Shown one piece after another: positions 12,036-23,269 of a stretch of 64,000 nucleotides of DNA. This DNA comes from Caprella mutica (Eukaryota; Arthropoda; Malacostraca; Amphipoda; Caprellidae), in contig CANNZV010002360.1 of assembly GCA_947561585.1 (NCBI GenBank), positions 113,673 through 177,672 of the forward strand, written 5' to 3'. Both the position numbers and the translations under genes were made by a program. The notes beneath the pieces were generated by a model, which saw nothing but the letters and a program-made list of their open reading frames with translations, did not search any database and had not been told where the DNA came from. The stretch's first letter is position 1. Every line of letters starts with the position of its first letter.

Positions 12036-12440
12036 AGAAGCAGGAATTGAACGTTCTTGGTTAAAAATGATAATCTATCATCATACAAATAGATGCTATT
12101 TTCAGTCACATGGACGCAATTTTAATTAACAAATCAGAGGAACAGACTGAACCTATGGAGGACTGTATGATAGAGTGGAGAGTGATGGAGCTCTTTGAGT
12201 GAGCAGATAGTGAAGATGGAATATGTTTAGTGATGGGTGAGCAGAGTGATGCTGAGATGGAGGATGAGAGTAGCATGAAACAAGGATGTACGGCGGCGCC
12301 AACAGTGCTATTTATGTTGATTACGTTCACAATCATGGTATGAAGCTGGAGGGAGTCAGAGTGGGGGAAGTTAAATTGAGAAGTTCTTTGCATTTATGGT
12401 CTGATATTGGCAAAGAATGTGAGTGAGGCTGGTTACTATT

Positions 12441-12851
12441 CAGTAGTCCGACGCCCCAATAGTCCGACACTTTTGTAGTTTATTACTGATTTAACATAAA
12501 ATATATGTATATCTGGGGGCGTGCCGCCCCCCCCCCCCCGAACCCTTCTGCCAGGTCATTAAACGATCATGAACTGTGCAGTACAACAAACTAGCGGATA
12601 CAACAAACTAAATTAAATGGTGAAATCAAATGAAAGATTGAATCATACTAATTAATTAACATTAGAAATAAAGTAAAATAAAAGAGTAATATAAAATTTT
12701 AAAAATGAAAGAAATGAAAATTATTTTATTATTTAGATTAGTTATTAATTAAATATACCTATTTAATCATATTTTTAATTTGATCAAAAAATGAAACGAA
12801 AAATAACGCCGATAGATGTAACTGTCGGACTATTGGGACGTCGGACTACTG
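12441..12851. mobile_element. MITE-like element with 30-bp terminal inverted repeats
   Basis: The left end CAGTAGTCCGACGCCCCAAT, then AGTCCGACA, returns inverted at the right end as CTGTCGGACTATTGGGACGT, then CGGACTACTG. The interior is AT-rich with a C-run near 12530 and a block (GGTCATTAA ... GTGCAGTACAACAAACTAG) that recurs inverted at 47275-47330. No clear target duplication is visible; the flanks TTACTATT and ACACGTCC differ. Non-coding. Confidence 0.8.
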
Positions 12852-12864
12852 ACACGTCCCTAGT

Positions 12865-12985
12865 GAGGCTCTGGAGTGGGTGCACAGTACATATGTAGAA
12901 TAGGAGGTAGGTTAACTCCACGGTGTACAGCAACCTCGTTTCAGGGATTTCTGGGTCGTTACGTCACGTGAGAGTGTTGACATAT
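12865..12985. repeat. Diverged interspersed repeat, copy also at 25270-25375
   Basis: GTAGAATAGGAGGTAGGTTA and GGGATTTCTGGGTCGT match, on the opposite strand, ATAGAATAGGAAGTAGGTTA and TTCTGGGTCGTGATGTCA from the 25.3-kb region. The remainder up to 13490 is AT-rich without features. Confidence 0.6.
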
Positions 12986-13489
12986 TTTCTAATGAAACCC
13001 GCTAAATATATTGAAACTCGCTAAATATATTCAAATAAACTAAAACAACATCTTGAAGCTAATCAGAACGATTCATATAATTATTAAACTAATGAAATAT
13101 ACTTAATGATTGTTTGTATTATGTTCTAGTTACCTAACTACTTATTTTATTCAAACCATTTCTCTGCATAACTTTTACTTAATCGATAGATTAGACCAAG
13201 GTAAATATTTCTCACTGCTTATTATAATAACCCACTACCTCAGAGAGTAACATGGTTCTTCAACTTCATAATGGGGTTTTCCTCAACCAAACCTTAAATC
13301 TCAATCTTTTGAGTCTCAGACATCCCAATTTCAATAAAAAATAGTGCAGATTATGAACTATAATCCAGGTTAATGAAACAAATTATTGATCTAAATGTGA
13401 ACAATTTTCGAGAGTCCTAATTTTGAGGTGAAGATCTTTCATACCATTGACAATCATTTGATACTGCTGCGTTACCAAGTAGCTTTTTT

Positions 13490-13875
13490 TTAATTTTTAG
13501 GGTTTAAAAGTTGTTCCTTTCCACTAAGAGGTGATCCAAAGAGACATAAAGAAAAGAAGTCTTCGTAGAAGAAGGGACAGTGAAAGTACGGTCCATGCAC
13601 TAGGTCGACTACTCTGCTTCAACATTTAACCGTGTCGACCCAGCACATGGATGGCCAGCATAGACACCCATGGATAAGAGACATACACAGTCAGTCTGCT
13701 TACCCATGGATATAGCAAAACAGCAGGAAGAGGAAAGATACAAAGGAAAGCTGAAGATAAAGGGTACCAAACTGAACAAAACCCAAACATTACAAACAGA
13801 AGGCCTAGCTAGAGGTAGCCTGGGGACAATGGTAGCTTCATATGAAAACAATATAAAAAAAAAAAAAAAAAATCA
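13490..13875 (+). mobile_element. Poly(A)-ended retroposon-like insertion
   Basis: A GC-richer block, open in one frame from about 13670 (MDIAKQQEEERYKGKLKIKG and on), ends in a run of 19 A residues at 13855-13873. Such a tail suggests reverse transcription of an RNA: a LINE 3' end, a SINE or a processed pseudogene. No family motif is recognised and the left boundary is uncertain. Confidence 0.45.
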
Positions 13876-14219
13876 CAGAATTAGGCCCTTCAAATTTGTA
13901 TATAGATATGAACATATTTACTCTCATTATGATAATAATATGGTTTCATATATTTAGTTTCAGAAAAATGAATTTACTTTAATAGGCCACTAATAAATAC
14001 TTCAATAGACTAATTTTATTTACTAGTTTAAATTCTATTTAGGAATTAATGGACATATCGAAATCAAAATAAATACACAGGACTTGGTAGAATCAGTCAG
14101 AAATATAACTTGTTAGTAAAATTATTTCCTCATTCTTTTATTAATTATTATTCGTATATGTTTCGGCTCCACTCGTATGTCTCGTAACATCTCATACAAT
14201 ATTTGTGTACTTACAAAAC

Positions 14220-14560
14220 GAGACTACTAGTGGACCCGTCTTAATTTTCCTTTGAGATTTACTTCCAGGAAAAAAGGGGCTGAGTAAGGCAGTCTCATCA
14301 CAGTGCTTGTATGGTACTAACGTACTCACTGTCTCTCGTCAAATCAACTACTTTGTTATGGTAGCCTGGGCAAGATTGGCCGTGAGGCCATGGAGGGTCT
14401 GGCTAGCTGGGAAGATTGTGGAAGCTGGGAATGAATGGAGCGAGAATTGGAGAGAACGTAGGACGTCTAAGGGAAGAAGGATAAAGGATTGAGCGACAAC
14501 TAAACGCCTGTATACCACGTTCAAAGGATGTAAGTACACATTTATTGTATCTCGTGTTAT
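14220..14560. other. GC-richer unrecognised block
   Basis: The stretch with TGGTAGCCTGGGCAAGATTG and GGAAGCTGGGAATGAATGG is richer in G than its surroundings and is open on both strands for about 60 codons. It has no splice signals or known motif. It could be an old retroelement or an untranslated region. Confidence 0.3.
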
Positions 14561-14980
14561 ACTAGTTATGGAAGCTATGTTCCATATACTTTGGCATACG
14601 GTGTGGAGTTTCCTTATTAATTTATTATTTTAGTCAAACTGCATATTTATTTTATAATCATTTGCTTAATGAGCATGATTATCTTGAGGATTGTTATTCA
14701 GCTAATTTGCTCCATTTTTCAATTTCACTACAATGTAGTATTTGTTTTATTTATATTACAGCAGCAATTTGATTGGCACTAGGGACAAAGAACTTTCAGA
14801 GCAGAGGAAGGTACTCACTCATACTAGGGCGGTCTCCAGTTTCCAGTGGTCAATTTCAGCTGATCATGCTGTCTTTACTAATTTAGTTCCTTTATTTTTT
14901 GAATATAGAAAACTTTAATAATTTGACTTTATTTTTCCTTTATTATTAATCACTATTTTGTGCATAACTAGCTATATATA

Positions 14981-15103
14981 TTGTAGTTCTAATTTATGTT
15001 TTACAAGTAGCTACCCTATTCTGAAACTATTAATAATATATATATTATCATTAATAGCTTCAGAATAGGGTAGCTACTTTTACAACATAAATTAGAACTA
15101 CAA
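14981..15103. repeat. Near-perfect long hairpin, arms about 52 bp
   Basis: TTGTAGTTCTAATTTATGTT, then ACAAGTAGCTACCCTATTCT on the left, returns inverted as AGAATAGGGTAGCTACTTTT, then ACAACATAAATTAGAACTAC on the right. The loop is AATATATATATTATC-like. Only a few mismatches or indels separate the arms, so the structure is young or maintained. Confidence 0.9.
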
Positions 15104-15589
15104 CAATTAAATAAAATACAAAAATATAACTAGAAAAACAATAAATTCAAACAGTTACCTTAATTCAAACAGGTATTACATGGATATTATAAAACGATCA
15201 AAAACATTAATTTTCCAATATAATTTTCAAAATATGAAAACTAAATGAATAATAACCAAAACTATTAAGAAGACAAGAGAGTACACACAGAGAAAGGATT
15301 AGTTGAATCAAATCATATTTGATTTGTTTTGACTAAATTTTATGGTTTATCTGTGCGCCTACCTACGTGGTGAGTTGCAGGTACTATTTAAAATGAGTTA
15401 AATTGACGTTGGTTAAACCAACACATATGTGAGTTGATTATTTTAAATTCCCGAAGGTCACAACAACTATCTGTGATAGTCAAAACTACTCATGATGGTT
15501 GAACCAATTATATGTAATGGTTATAACAACTGCAGAACAAGGTTACATCAACTACTTGTGTATGTTTCTCCAATCACTCCTATGTGTTA

Positions 15590-15960
15590 TACCAACTACT
15601 CGTCTAGGTTATACCAACTACTCGTGTAGGTTATACCAACTACTCGTGTAGGTTATACCAACTACTCGTGCAGGTTATACCAACTACTCGTGCAGGTTAT
15701 ACCAACTTCTCGTGTAGGTTATACCAACTACTCGTGCAGGTTATACCAATTACTCGTGGAGGTTATACCAACTACTCGTGTAGGTTATACCAACTACTCG
15801 TGCAGGTTATACCAACTACTCGTGCAGGTTATACCAACTACTCGTGAAGGTAATTATTATATCAACTGCTCGTGTTTGTTATATTAACTACTCGTGTAGG
15901 TTATATCAACTACTCATGTAGGTTATATCAAAATCTCGTGTTGGTTATATCAACTACTAG
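15590..15960. repeat. 22-bp minisatellite, about 16 copies
   Basis: The unit is CTACTCGTGTAGGTTATACC plus AA, with a GTAGG/GCAGG variant. It lies just inside the left end of the ACACAGAGAAA element. It keeps a frame open by chance (NYSCRLYQLLVEVIPT-like), which is not a gene. Confidence 0.92.
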
Positions 15961-16888
15961 TAAACTATGTAAATATGGCAAGTATGGTAATATGTAGTCT
16001 ATGGTTGATCTCACCCTGAGACCAAATTCTTAGGAACCAGTAAAACAAACGGGGTTTGCGATGCGTATGTCAGACGGCGGGTTTCAGGCGGTATGACTTC
16101 CGGTAATACTTTGTCAAGTAAATGTATACTATTAGTGTAGGTTGAAATCTTGGTCCATATAGCAGTAGCCAAACTTTTTACATGACTTTTCCAGTCACTA
16201 TATTTACTCTATTAAATCATAATCTCGAGTTAGGTCCCGGAATCAATTAGATTAGACTATATATTTTCTACGACTAAATCTAACATGTTCATATATTTTC
16301 TATTTTTGCTTCTGTGATATGCATACTATTTTGATTTAAAAAAAATTGATCACCTAGACTAATCTTTGCTTTTTGAAATGTTTTCGATCCGATGAATTAA
16401 TATATGGTTATTAGTTGTAAATTAATAGATTAGATTGAATAAATAACTTCATCAGGTCAGTTTATAAATAAGTAGTTAGATGACGTAAATAACTTTACGT
16501 AGTGATAAATAGGTAGGCTAGATAAATGAAATAACCAGGCTAGATTACAAAAACAAATGTTGATAGAAAAAATCTTTGATATGCTGCAATTATATCATAA
16601 CTTGATGAATAATAATAAAGCCTTTGTCTTCTAAACCATATTTTAGTGCAATCATCTAACTCATAGGCACTGATGTAGAAATATGCTAATAGAATTACCA
16701 AGGTCAAATTGAAAACGAAATATAAACATTTAAGTTTTAGATTTATTATTTAGAAGTACATTTTGAATCCTCGTCATTGTCTGTTACGACTATAGGTTGC
16801 CAATTCCTGAAATAAGAGATTCGTATATCAATATATATATATAATGGAAATTTATAGTATCGTTTATATACATTATCAATAACATCAC

Positions 16889-17472
16889 CTACTCCTTTTC
16901 CTTTTGTGATGAGATAGCGACAGCTTCGATATTCTTTTCATGTCTAGAATCCCTAAAAGCATATGGAAAAGTAAGAGCTAATCATATTGCAAATACCTAT
17001 TTAAAAATCATCTAACATTTTCAAATACTTACTTTGGCCTAGCATAATTGTTCCTGAATAATTCAAAGGAAATGAAAAGGACTCCGATGGATGATGACGT
17101 TAATCTACTCCATCAACTTTTCATAAAGATCTGAAAGTAGATTCAGAAAATATATTAAACCATATTAATAAAGAAATGAAGAGAATTATTAACTGAGAAT
17201 TGTTTCATATATGCAAATTATTTATATAAAATGTTAAACTATTTTAAAATCTTCAGATGTATTATAAATTTAGCTCTAATAAATGCAATGGATTCTCCTA
17301 GCTAATCCTCATAATTTTGTTCATTATACACTCTTAATTTAGACTTTAAGTAAATACCAAAAAATTATAATATATCAAAAGACTCACCTCTGGTTGGAGT
17401 TTTCACTGCCAAGTCCCTGGACAGTGTTCTCCTTATTTGCTCCCAGGAAGGAGTTCTCCCGGTCATAGAAAA
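16889..17472 (-). CDS. Three-exon coding tail, membrane-protein-like C-terminus (5' not found)
   Basis: Minus-strand join 17472-17388, 17104-17033 and 16952-16889. The joined frame reads FYDRENSFLGANKENTVQGL, then GSENSNQR, LTSSSIGVLFISFELFRNNY, ARPKDSRHEKNIEAVAISSQ, KEKE and stop. Donors are GTGAGT and GTAAGT; acceptors are weak (CCCTAG, GAGTAG) or fair (GCTTTTAG). All phases fit. A hydrophobic segment and a short charged tail suggest the end of a membrane protein. The FYDREN start faintly recalls the V-F-D-R-x-N motif near the end of aspartic proteases, but that alone is not enough. Upstream exons are not found; a MITE abuts the first exon. The set lies inside the ACACAGAGAAA element, so it could be element cargo, a host gene fragment or chance. 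Confidence 0.4.
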
Positions 17473-17710
17473 CTAGGGTCAAGTAGGTAAATTGCGGACC
17501 TTTAACAAACTGCGGCCTCTTATCTCAGAATTATTAATAACCATCATGGCTTCAAGGTACTCGTAAAATATATAGAACCTATCATAAATTGAGCTTATTA
17601 TGATATTCAACAATTCTATATATAGCTAAACTAATTTCAGAAGGATTTTGAGACTTTCTTAATAGGGCCGCAATTAAAAATTAAAGAACCGAATTTACCT
17701 GTGTAACCCT
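17472..17710. mobile_element. Hairpin MITE with TAGGGT ends
   Basis: The left sequence TAGGGTCAAGTAGGTAAATT, then GCGGACCTTTAA and TGCGGCC, returns inverted on the right as GGCCGCAATT, TTAAAGAACCGAATTTACCT and ACCCTA. Arms are about 50 bp and imperfect. The left end directly borders the coding-like exon at 17388-17472 and would supply its splice acceptor. Confidence 0.75.
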
Positions 17711-17774
17711 ACCTATAGGTAGACTAACTAGTTTTAAAATATATAAATTATCAGAATACTTAACTTGAGATACT

Positions 17775-17940
17775 AGGATAAGTTCCGAATTATCGGACGG
17801 TTCCACATTTTCGGTTGCCTAAGAAAAACTATATAAAATAATTAATCGACTTTTATTTTAATTAGCTATTAGGTAGCTATATACTATATTTCATACGTGA
17901 CCGAAAATGTGAAATCGCCTGATAATTTGGAATTTACCCT
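17775..17940. mobile_element. Hairpin MITE of the GTGAAACTGACCGATAATT family, diverged copy
   Basis: Left AAGTTCCGAATTATCGGACG, then TTCCACATTTTCGG, returns inverted as CCGAAAATGTGAAATCGCCT, then GATAATTTGGAATTTACCCT. The arm sequence is clearly related to the hairpins at 23297-23531 and at 32888 onward. Confidence 0.8.
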
Positions 17941-18419
17941 ATCTGAGGACATCGCAGTAACTGCCTAGCCTAAGTAGATGGTATTGACACTGAAAAAAAC
18001 AGCTAGGTAGGTATGATGCTTAAATAAGTTAACATATAATAATCTAGGAAAGTTTGTTTGGATATCAGTTTACAAACTGGAAGGCAGTAATCAAAATTTA
18101 TTATTATGAAAAGTTATACACTGATAATCAGCTCTTCAAATAACTACCTAGCCGCCAGTCTATCAATCCCCAAAATTTTAGAATATTTAGGCAGACATTT
18201 ATCAATTTATTAATGGAATTAATGAATAATTAATAATCGATCGGCAGCGATAATACTATTCAGTGCATATAACGCTACTGTTTGCACTTGAACTAAAATG
18301 GTATTGAGGAGCGTTCACATTCAACACGTAACACACTAGAAACAAGATTTGAACTGTAAAGTGTCAACCGATTAATTGGCTTTGAGGAAAACATAAGTTG
18401 CCAAATACTCATTTGATTT

Positions 18420-18745
18420 AACACACACCTAAATTTAAAAAAAGTAGCGCCAACTCTCATAGTAAGTCAATTCATACACTGCAGAATACATTGGATTAAC
18501 AGTCTTTGTGGGTTACTATAACACACGATGTCATAGTTGATTTAAATCACACCTAAACTTCAAAAAAAGTAGCGCCAACTCTCATAGTAAGTTAATTCAT
18601 ACACCAGATACATTGGATTAACAATCTTTGTGAGTTACTTCAACACACTATGTCCTATTTGTTTTAGCATATGTTCAAACTCCCAAATGTAACTCTAACT
18701 CTCATAGTAAGTTAATTCAATCCATAAAATGATTTGAATTAACTA
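18420..18745. repeat. Subterminal tandem repeat, about 120 bp, three units
   Basis: The words AAAAAAGTAGCGCCAACTCT, CATAGTAAGTTAATTCATAC and ACATTGGATTAACA recur in order three times with decreasing similarity. It lies inside the right end of the ACACAGAGAAA element. Confidence 0.85.
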
Positions 18746-18889
18746 TGTTTGGTGACACACCACATCAGAGTTGTTTTGACACACGTGAAAACATGAGTGT
18801 AGTCAAACCAACTCAGGTAATAAATTGATTCAAAGCATAAATTGTTGACCCATTAAATATGAGTAAACTTTTTTCTCTGTGTATAGAAT

Positions 18890-19545
18890 ATTTCATTTTT
18901 ATCTATTTATGAGTGACTGCTCAAATTTTATCTATATTTTTAGAGAATCAAATGAAATTAAAAAATCATCATTGCTTCTGAACAGTATGAAGTAAGGAAG
19001 CAATTATTTTTTGATCAAAGTAAAGAGATGCTTGGTAAACCCCTTTATATAACTATAGTTATCAAAACAAAATAAGAAAGGTTTTCTAGCTCTAATGATA
19101 GATATGAATGCAATATCACAGTATTTAAGTCCCTAAGAATCTACATTTTCCTGTTATTCTTTAAAGAAATAAGAAGCTGGCTATCAAAATATATCAGACT
19201 GAAAAAATCCAACTATCGGACAGCTGGTGTCTCCAGAAAAGACCATTGTATCTTGTATTAGAGGTATCACATCTTTTGCTGGTGGGAGGATTTCTACTGT
19301 AGTCTCCTAACACTTTCAGGCATACTCAGGAACAGTTACATTTCCCTTTGCAAGATAAGTTCTGCTTCGCTTGAGAAGATGAGGAGGATCTCTGAAAAAA
19401 AAACTCTTATTAATATAAACTAGCAACACAAATGGCAAAAATACTATTCTTTACCTTGGGACATCATGCATGTGGTGATTATTATTCCAGGTAAAAAAGC
19501 ATCCCCTTTCTCACACTTTTATTGGAGTCATTAGGAGTGATTCTG
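18890..19545. other. AT-rich DNA, no supported feature
   Basis: A minus-strand acceptor-like TTTTTTTTTCAG before 19394 opens about 24 codons (DPPHLLKRSRTYLAKGNVTV), but no partner exon was found. Confidence 0.4.
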
Positions 19546-19551
19546 AGCTAT

Positions 19552-19768
19552 TCAATTGTAAATGGAGAGAAAAATTAATTTTCTCCTATGCTTAGTATGC
19601 TACAATCCATCTAAAATGGTGTAATTCATAAATTCTCCATCTCTCCAAGGACTAAATTGAGCTGAATTTCTCACGAAAATAATGAAATTTTCATATATTT
19701 TGTCAAAAATAACATTGTAGTAATGTACCATAGGAGAAAATTAGATTTTTCTCTCCAATTGCAATTTA
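19552..19768. mobile_element. Short inverted-repeat (MITE-like) element
   Basis: GGAGAGAAAAATTAATTTTC, then TCCTATG on the left, returns inverted as CATAGGAGAAAATTAGATTT, then TTCTCTCC on the right. Arms are about 40 bp with roughly 140 bp between them. Non-coding. Confidence 0.75.
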
Positions 19769-19939
19769 ATGGCTAATATTTACAATCACAAATTGGCGAG
19801 CAAGGACATACTTCACTTTCTGGGCTGCAATGCACCTCCGCAGAATAGGTATGGAACCTTTTTTCCCAAGGCTCTCAAGAGACAAATCTCATCTGAGCCC
19901 AATTTTTGAAATTTGAGATCACTGAGGATATTTCCATGA

Positions 19940-20310
19940 TTTAGCTGAGGGAGATTTTTGATTAATTCCTATGTTACCTATTTAATTTAGCCAAGGGAGA
20001 TTCTGAATCTGCTGCCAAGAGTCTCAGAGTAATGCTACCTCCATTTGAAATCTTCGTGAGTCAGGAAATTTACAGATTAATTAAAACGTAATGTATGCCA
20101 GATTGTCTTTTAAGGTATTTTTTTCTGACATTTCGGAGGAATTTTCTAATCTCTAAACCATTAATTTTGGGAGGGGAAATTGGAAAAATGTTGGGAGGAA
20201 TAAATGAAATATGGGAGATATTTGGGATATTCTATCTAGACTCCGAACAATTTTGAATTAATTCCTATAGACCTATAGTACCTATATACATTAATTTTGT
20301 TACAAACACT
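19940..20310. repeat. Interspersed GATTAATTCCTATG repeat, left copy
   Basis: The words TTTGAATTAATTCCTAT and ATGGGAGATATTTGGGATAT occur here. The segment 20214-20305 is duplicated on the far side of the LINE fragment at 20967-21055. Related words recur at 30420, 43600, 43790 and 45290, so this is a dispersed old repeat. Confidence 0.6.
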
Positions 20311-20311
20311 T

Positions 20312-21003
20312 CTGAATTGTTTATTGTTTATTGTTTATTGAACATATAGCACCCTTTTACAGAAGATACAGGGTCGGGGCCACCCTGATCTTTTCATTGG
20401 CAATATATCTTTTATTACATGCTAAGGAATGTATAAGGCCCGGGAAAGCACTAGGCTTTTAGGGCAACCTAATTAAAAAAGAACTATATAAACAAAACAG
20501 CACGCTACAAAATATTATGAGAAATAATTTAATAAGAGAAAAAAAACAAAAAAAGCAAAATCAAAATTACAAAAAAAAGAAAATAAAAAAAATCTGTACA
20601 CGCATTCATACTAAATCCACACAGGATTATTTTACCAGCCTACCTACTTAAAATAGCCTAAATAAATACAACTGCAAAAAAGTTCATTGAGATCTAATAA
20701 CTGAGAAGAAACAAACGCTATTCAATAACCTAACAATTTACGTTTCAAACTAATCTTAAATTTAGCAACGGAAGATGAAGATTTAATGTTTTCATCGAGT
20801 GAATTCCAAATTTTAGGTGCAGCATAAATAATTGAGGACTTGCTTTTCTCACATCTAAACAGTGGTAGCAAAATGTTGGATGAACCACGAGTCGAGTAAT
20901 TATGAATATTAGAATTAACAGAGAGATAGTTAAAAAGAGCTGGGTCAAAATTGGGACCAGTCTGCAGAATATGGAAGATATTTGGGATATTTTCTCCGAA
21001 CAA
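20312..21003 (-). mobile_element. 5'-truncated non-LTR retrotransposon (LINE) 3' end
   Basis: On the minus strand the last about 75 codons of a reverse-transcriptase ORF remain, ending near 20722. The pattern HNYSTRGSSNILLPLFR, then SIIYAAPKIWNSL, then a basic FKISLKRKLL tail is typical of the extreme C-terminus of CR1/L2-like LINE polymerases. About 400 bp of 3' untranslated sequence follow, ending in a short tandem of CAATAAA (GTTTATT on the plus strand) near 20315-20340, another LINE hallmark. The catalytic domain is absent, so it is dead. Upstream of codon 15 the frame enters the flanking repeat. Confidence 0.8.
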
Positions 21004-21192
21004 TTTTTAAATTAATTCCTATATTTACATTAATTTTTGCTACAAACAGAAAAAGAGATCTCTACGATTATTACACTTTACCAGTCCGGGCAGTGAGTTT
21101 GACATCAGTGGAATTAGAAAGGCTAATGGTAGACCATAGTCCATAGTCAAGTACTTAATACCCAAGGGCTAAGAGGCTAAGCCTAGCAACTT

Positions 21193-21415
21193 CCCAGGTA
21201 ACATTGCGATGTTCCCGGATTATCCCCTCGATATCGCAACCTCCCCTCAGTGTCGCAATATCGCGGCCCGATGTCCAGGGAATGTTCCCGCGACATGCAT
21301 TACCAATATGATTCCCTTCCGACATTTTCGGGATATTCCCGCGATATTCCTAACGAATATCATCCCCATCCGACATTTTCGGGATATTCCGGCGACATGT
21401 ATTACTAATATCATT
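21193..21415. repeat. Subterminal palindromic repeats of element A, left end
   Basis: Repeated words are CCGACATTTTCGGGATATTC, CCGCGATATTCC and GATGTTCCCGG. Open frames on both strands here are by-products of the repeat. Confidence 0.8.
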
Positions 21416-23269
21416 TTCATTGAAAATATGTTGGAAATAATTGACAAATAAATAAGAAATAAAATAATATTTAAAATATATTACAACATTTATTCCGACA
21501 AGACCATTAAAATTAATGGGGTATCAATAATAAAAGAAATAAAATATATGTTAAAAAACATATATTAAAAAAATATAATAAATAAAATATATATACAAAA
21601 ATATGTTTAAAAATATATATGTATAAACTAAATGTATTTTTTTTATGTCAAATGAAAATTATTAAAAAAAATTATTAAAAAAAATATGTACCTATGTAAA
21701 AAATGTATGTAAGTAAATCATGTGAAAAATAAATATATATAGAAAAAATTATTCCTATATTTTTTTATTTATTAAATGTTAAATCATGACATTTTTCTTG
21801 CAACCAACCAACAGACAAAGACACAGATCTGTATTAGTATATAGGGTGTTTTATATTATAAGTAACCAGCCATAACCAGCCTCATATTTACACTTTACTA
21901 TGCAAAATAATCGTTTCAAAATCACTTTTAGGTCAATATTTATAAACATTTAATTAAAGATAAAATTCTATATATTTATCATTGTTTAAACATATTTTGT
22001 AATTTGTTAAGATTTCCAGTTTACAGAATCTACTTTCATGTACCTACCTATATTCAGAATGTCTTCATATTCTACATATACTGTGATCATACCTATCATA
22101 TATGGAGAATATATTCAGTAAATTCTTTTATTTAAATCTAAATATACATATTTTATACCGTTTAATATAGAAAGCAATCTTCTGATACAGATATAAAATT
22201 TATGAGATGTTTACATTATTGTCTCTTTACCGCTAATTATGATGATAAGACATTTCACTCGAAAAATCTTCCTAAAATAGCTCATGCGCGCCCTCTGTGG
22301 TTCAGAATGGTTACTAATCCGTGCCAGTATTTAGTTAATCAGCCCAATATAAAGAATTTTTTAAGTTGTTTGTAATTTACTATATTCTTACAGAAAATTA
22401 TGCATCAGTTTTAGCAATTAAATATTGAAACGGCTTTTTTAGCCACTTGAGTAGTACATTATGTAGCCTAAATTATCTTTCCCGCTAATATGTAGGTCTA
22501 GTTTCAACTGCGTAGATGAGCGTTCGTAAACTTGGTAATAATGAGATCTTAACTCTTAAATTGCAGTATGTGGTTTAAGAAACATAAGATTATACTAAAT
22601 TGTATTATATTTATTTTGAATAAATTTTATTCAACTAGCATTTACGATGAATTAAATTCTTCAACTGCGCAATAATACATGACGCGTGAGTGACGTCACA
22701 AGACATCACTGTGACGAAAAGGCTCCAGTTTTAAAAATCTGTGAGCGAGTGCAAGCGTCTTATATTTTCTCTCAGATAATTCATCGTGTTTATTATCCGC
22801 GAACTTTTGTAATTAGAAACATTTTAATTTATTTATACATAGGTAACTGACAGAAAAGTGATTGGTATTTCTCAGAATCTGGGTATAGTTCGTAATTTAC
22901 CTAGCTAGGTATAATCTACCTTGATACCTAGGTAGATTATAGATATAGGCAGTTAGTTAGCTATTTACTCTTTTGCAGCATACCTAGTTGTTAATTTACT
23001 TCTCTGTAGCGGTTTAGCACCAACTTATTTATTTACCGTACATCTCATCGTTAGGTAGTTATTTATTTACTTTTCAGCTTTAGTTAGCTACCTACCTACT
23101 TAGTTATTAACTTACCTAGGCAGGTATTTAGTTATGTATTTACTTTTCTGCTGTACCTAACTGGTTAGTTATTTACTGAAGTACAGTACTTAGTCTATCA
23201 ATTGGTAGGTAGTACCAAGTTAATTATAATAAGTAATAAGTGTAATAGCTAGTTTCCTAGGTTCTAAGT

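Larger units (their letters stand above)
15285..18882. mobile_element. Putative 3.6-kb TIR element with ACACAGAGAAA ends
   Basis: The left end ACACAGAGAAAGG is matched by the inverted right end CTTTTTTCTCTGTGT. Both ends are followed inward by related words (GTTGGTTAAACCAACAC on the left, and the complement of CTCATGTTTTCACGTG and TTGGTTTGACTACACTC on the right) and by tandem repeats. The left repeat is the 22-bp minisatellite; the right has three 120-bp units. Two hairpin MITEs and a coding tail lie inside. No target duplication is obvious, so the pairing of these ends is an inference. Confidence 0.5.

Noticed and set aside
19250..19400. Possible minus-strand exon after a strong TTTTTTTTTCAG (DPPHLLKRSRTYLAKGNVTV)
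   Set aside because: No upstream exon with a compatible donor was found, and two frames are equally short. Left unannotated.
19800..19870. Minus-strand VPYLFCGGALQPRK resembling the start of a trypsin-like domain
   Set aside because: Only about 14 residues fit, a stop follows, and no histidine, aspartate or serine catalytic segment exists nearby. Likely chance.
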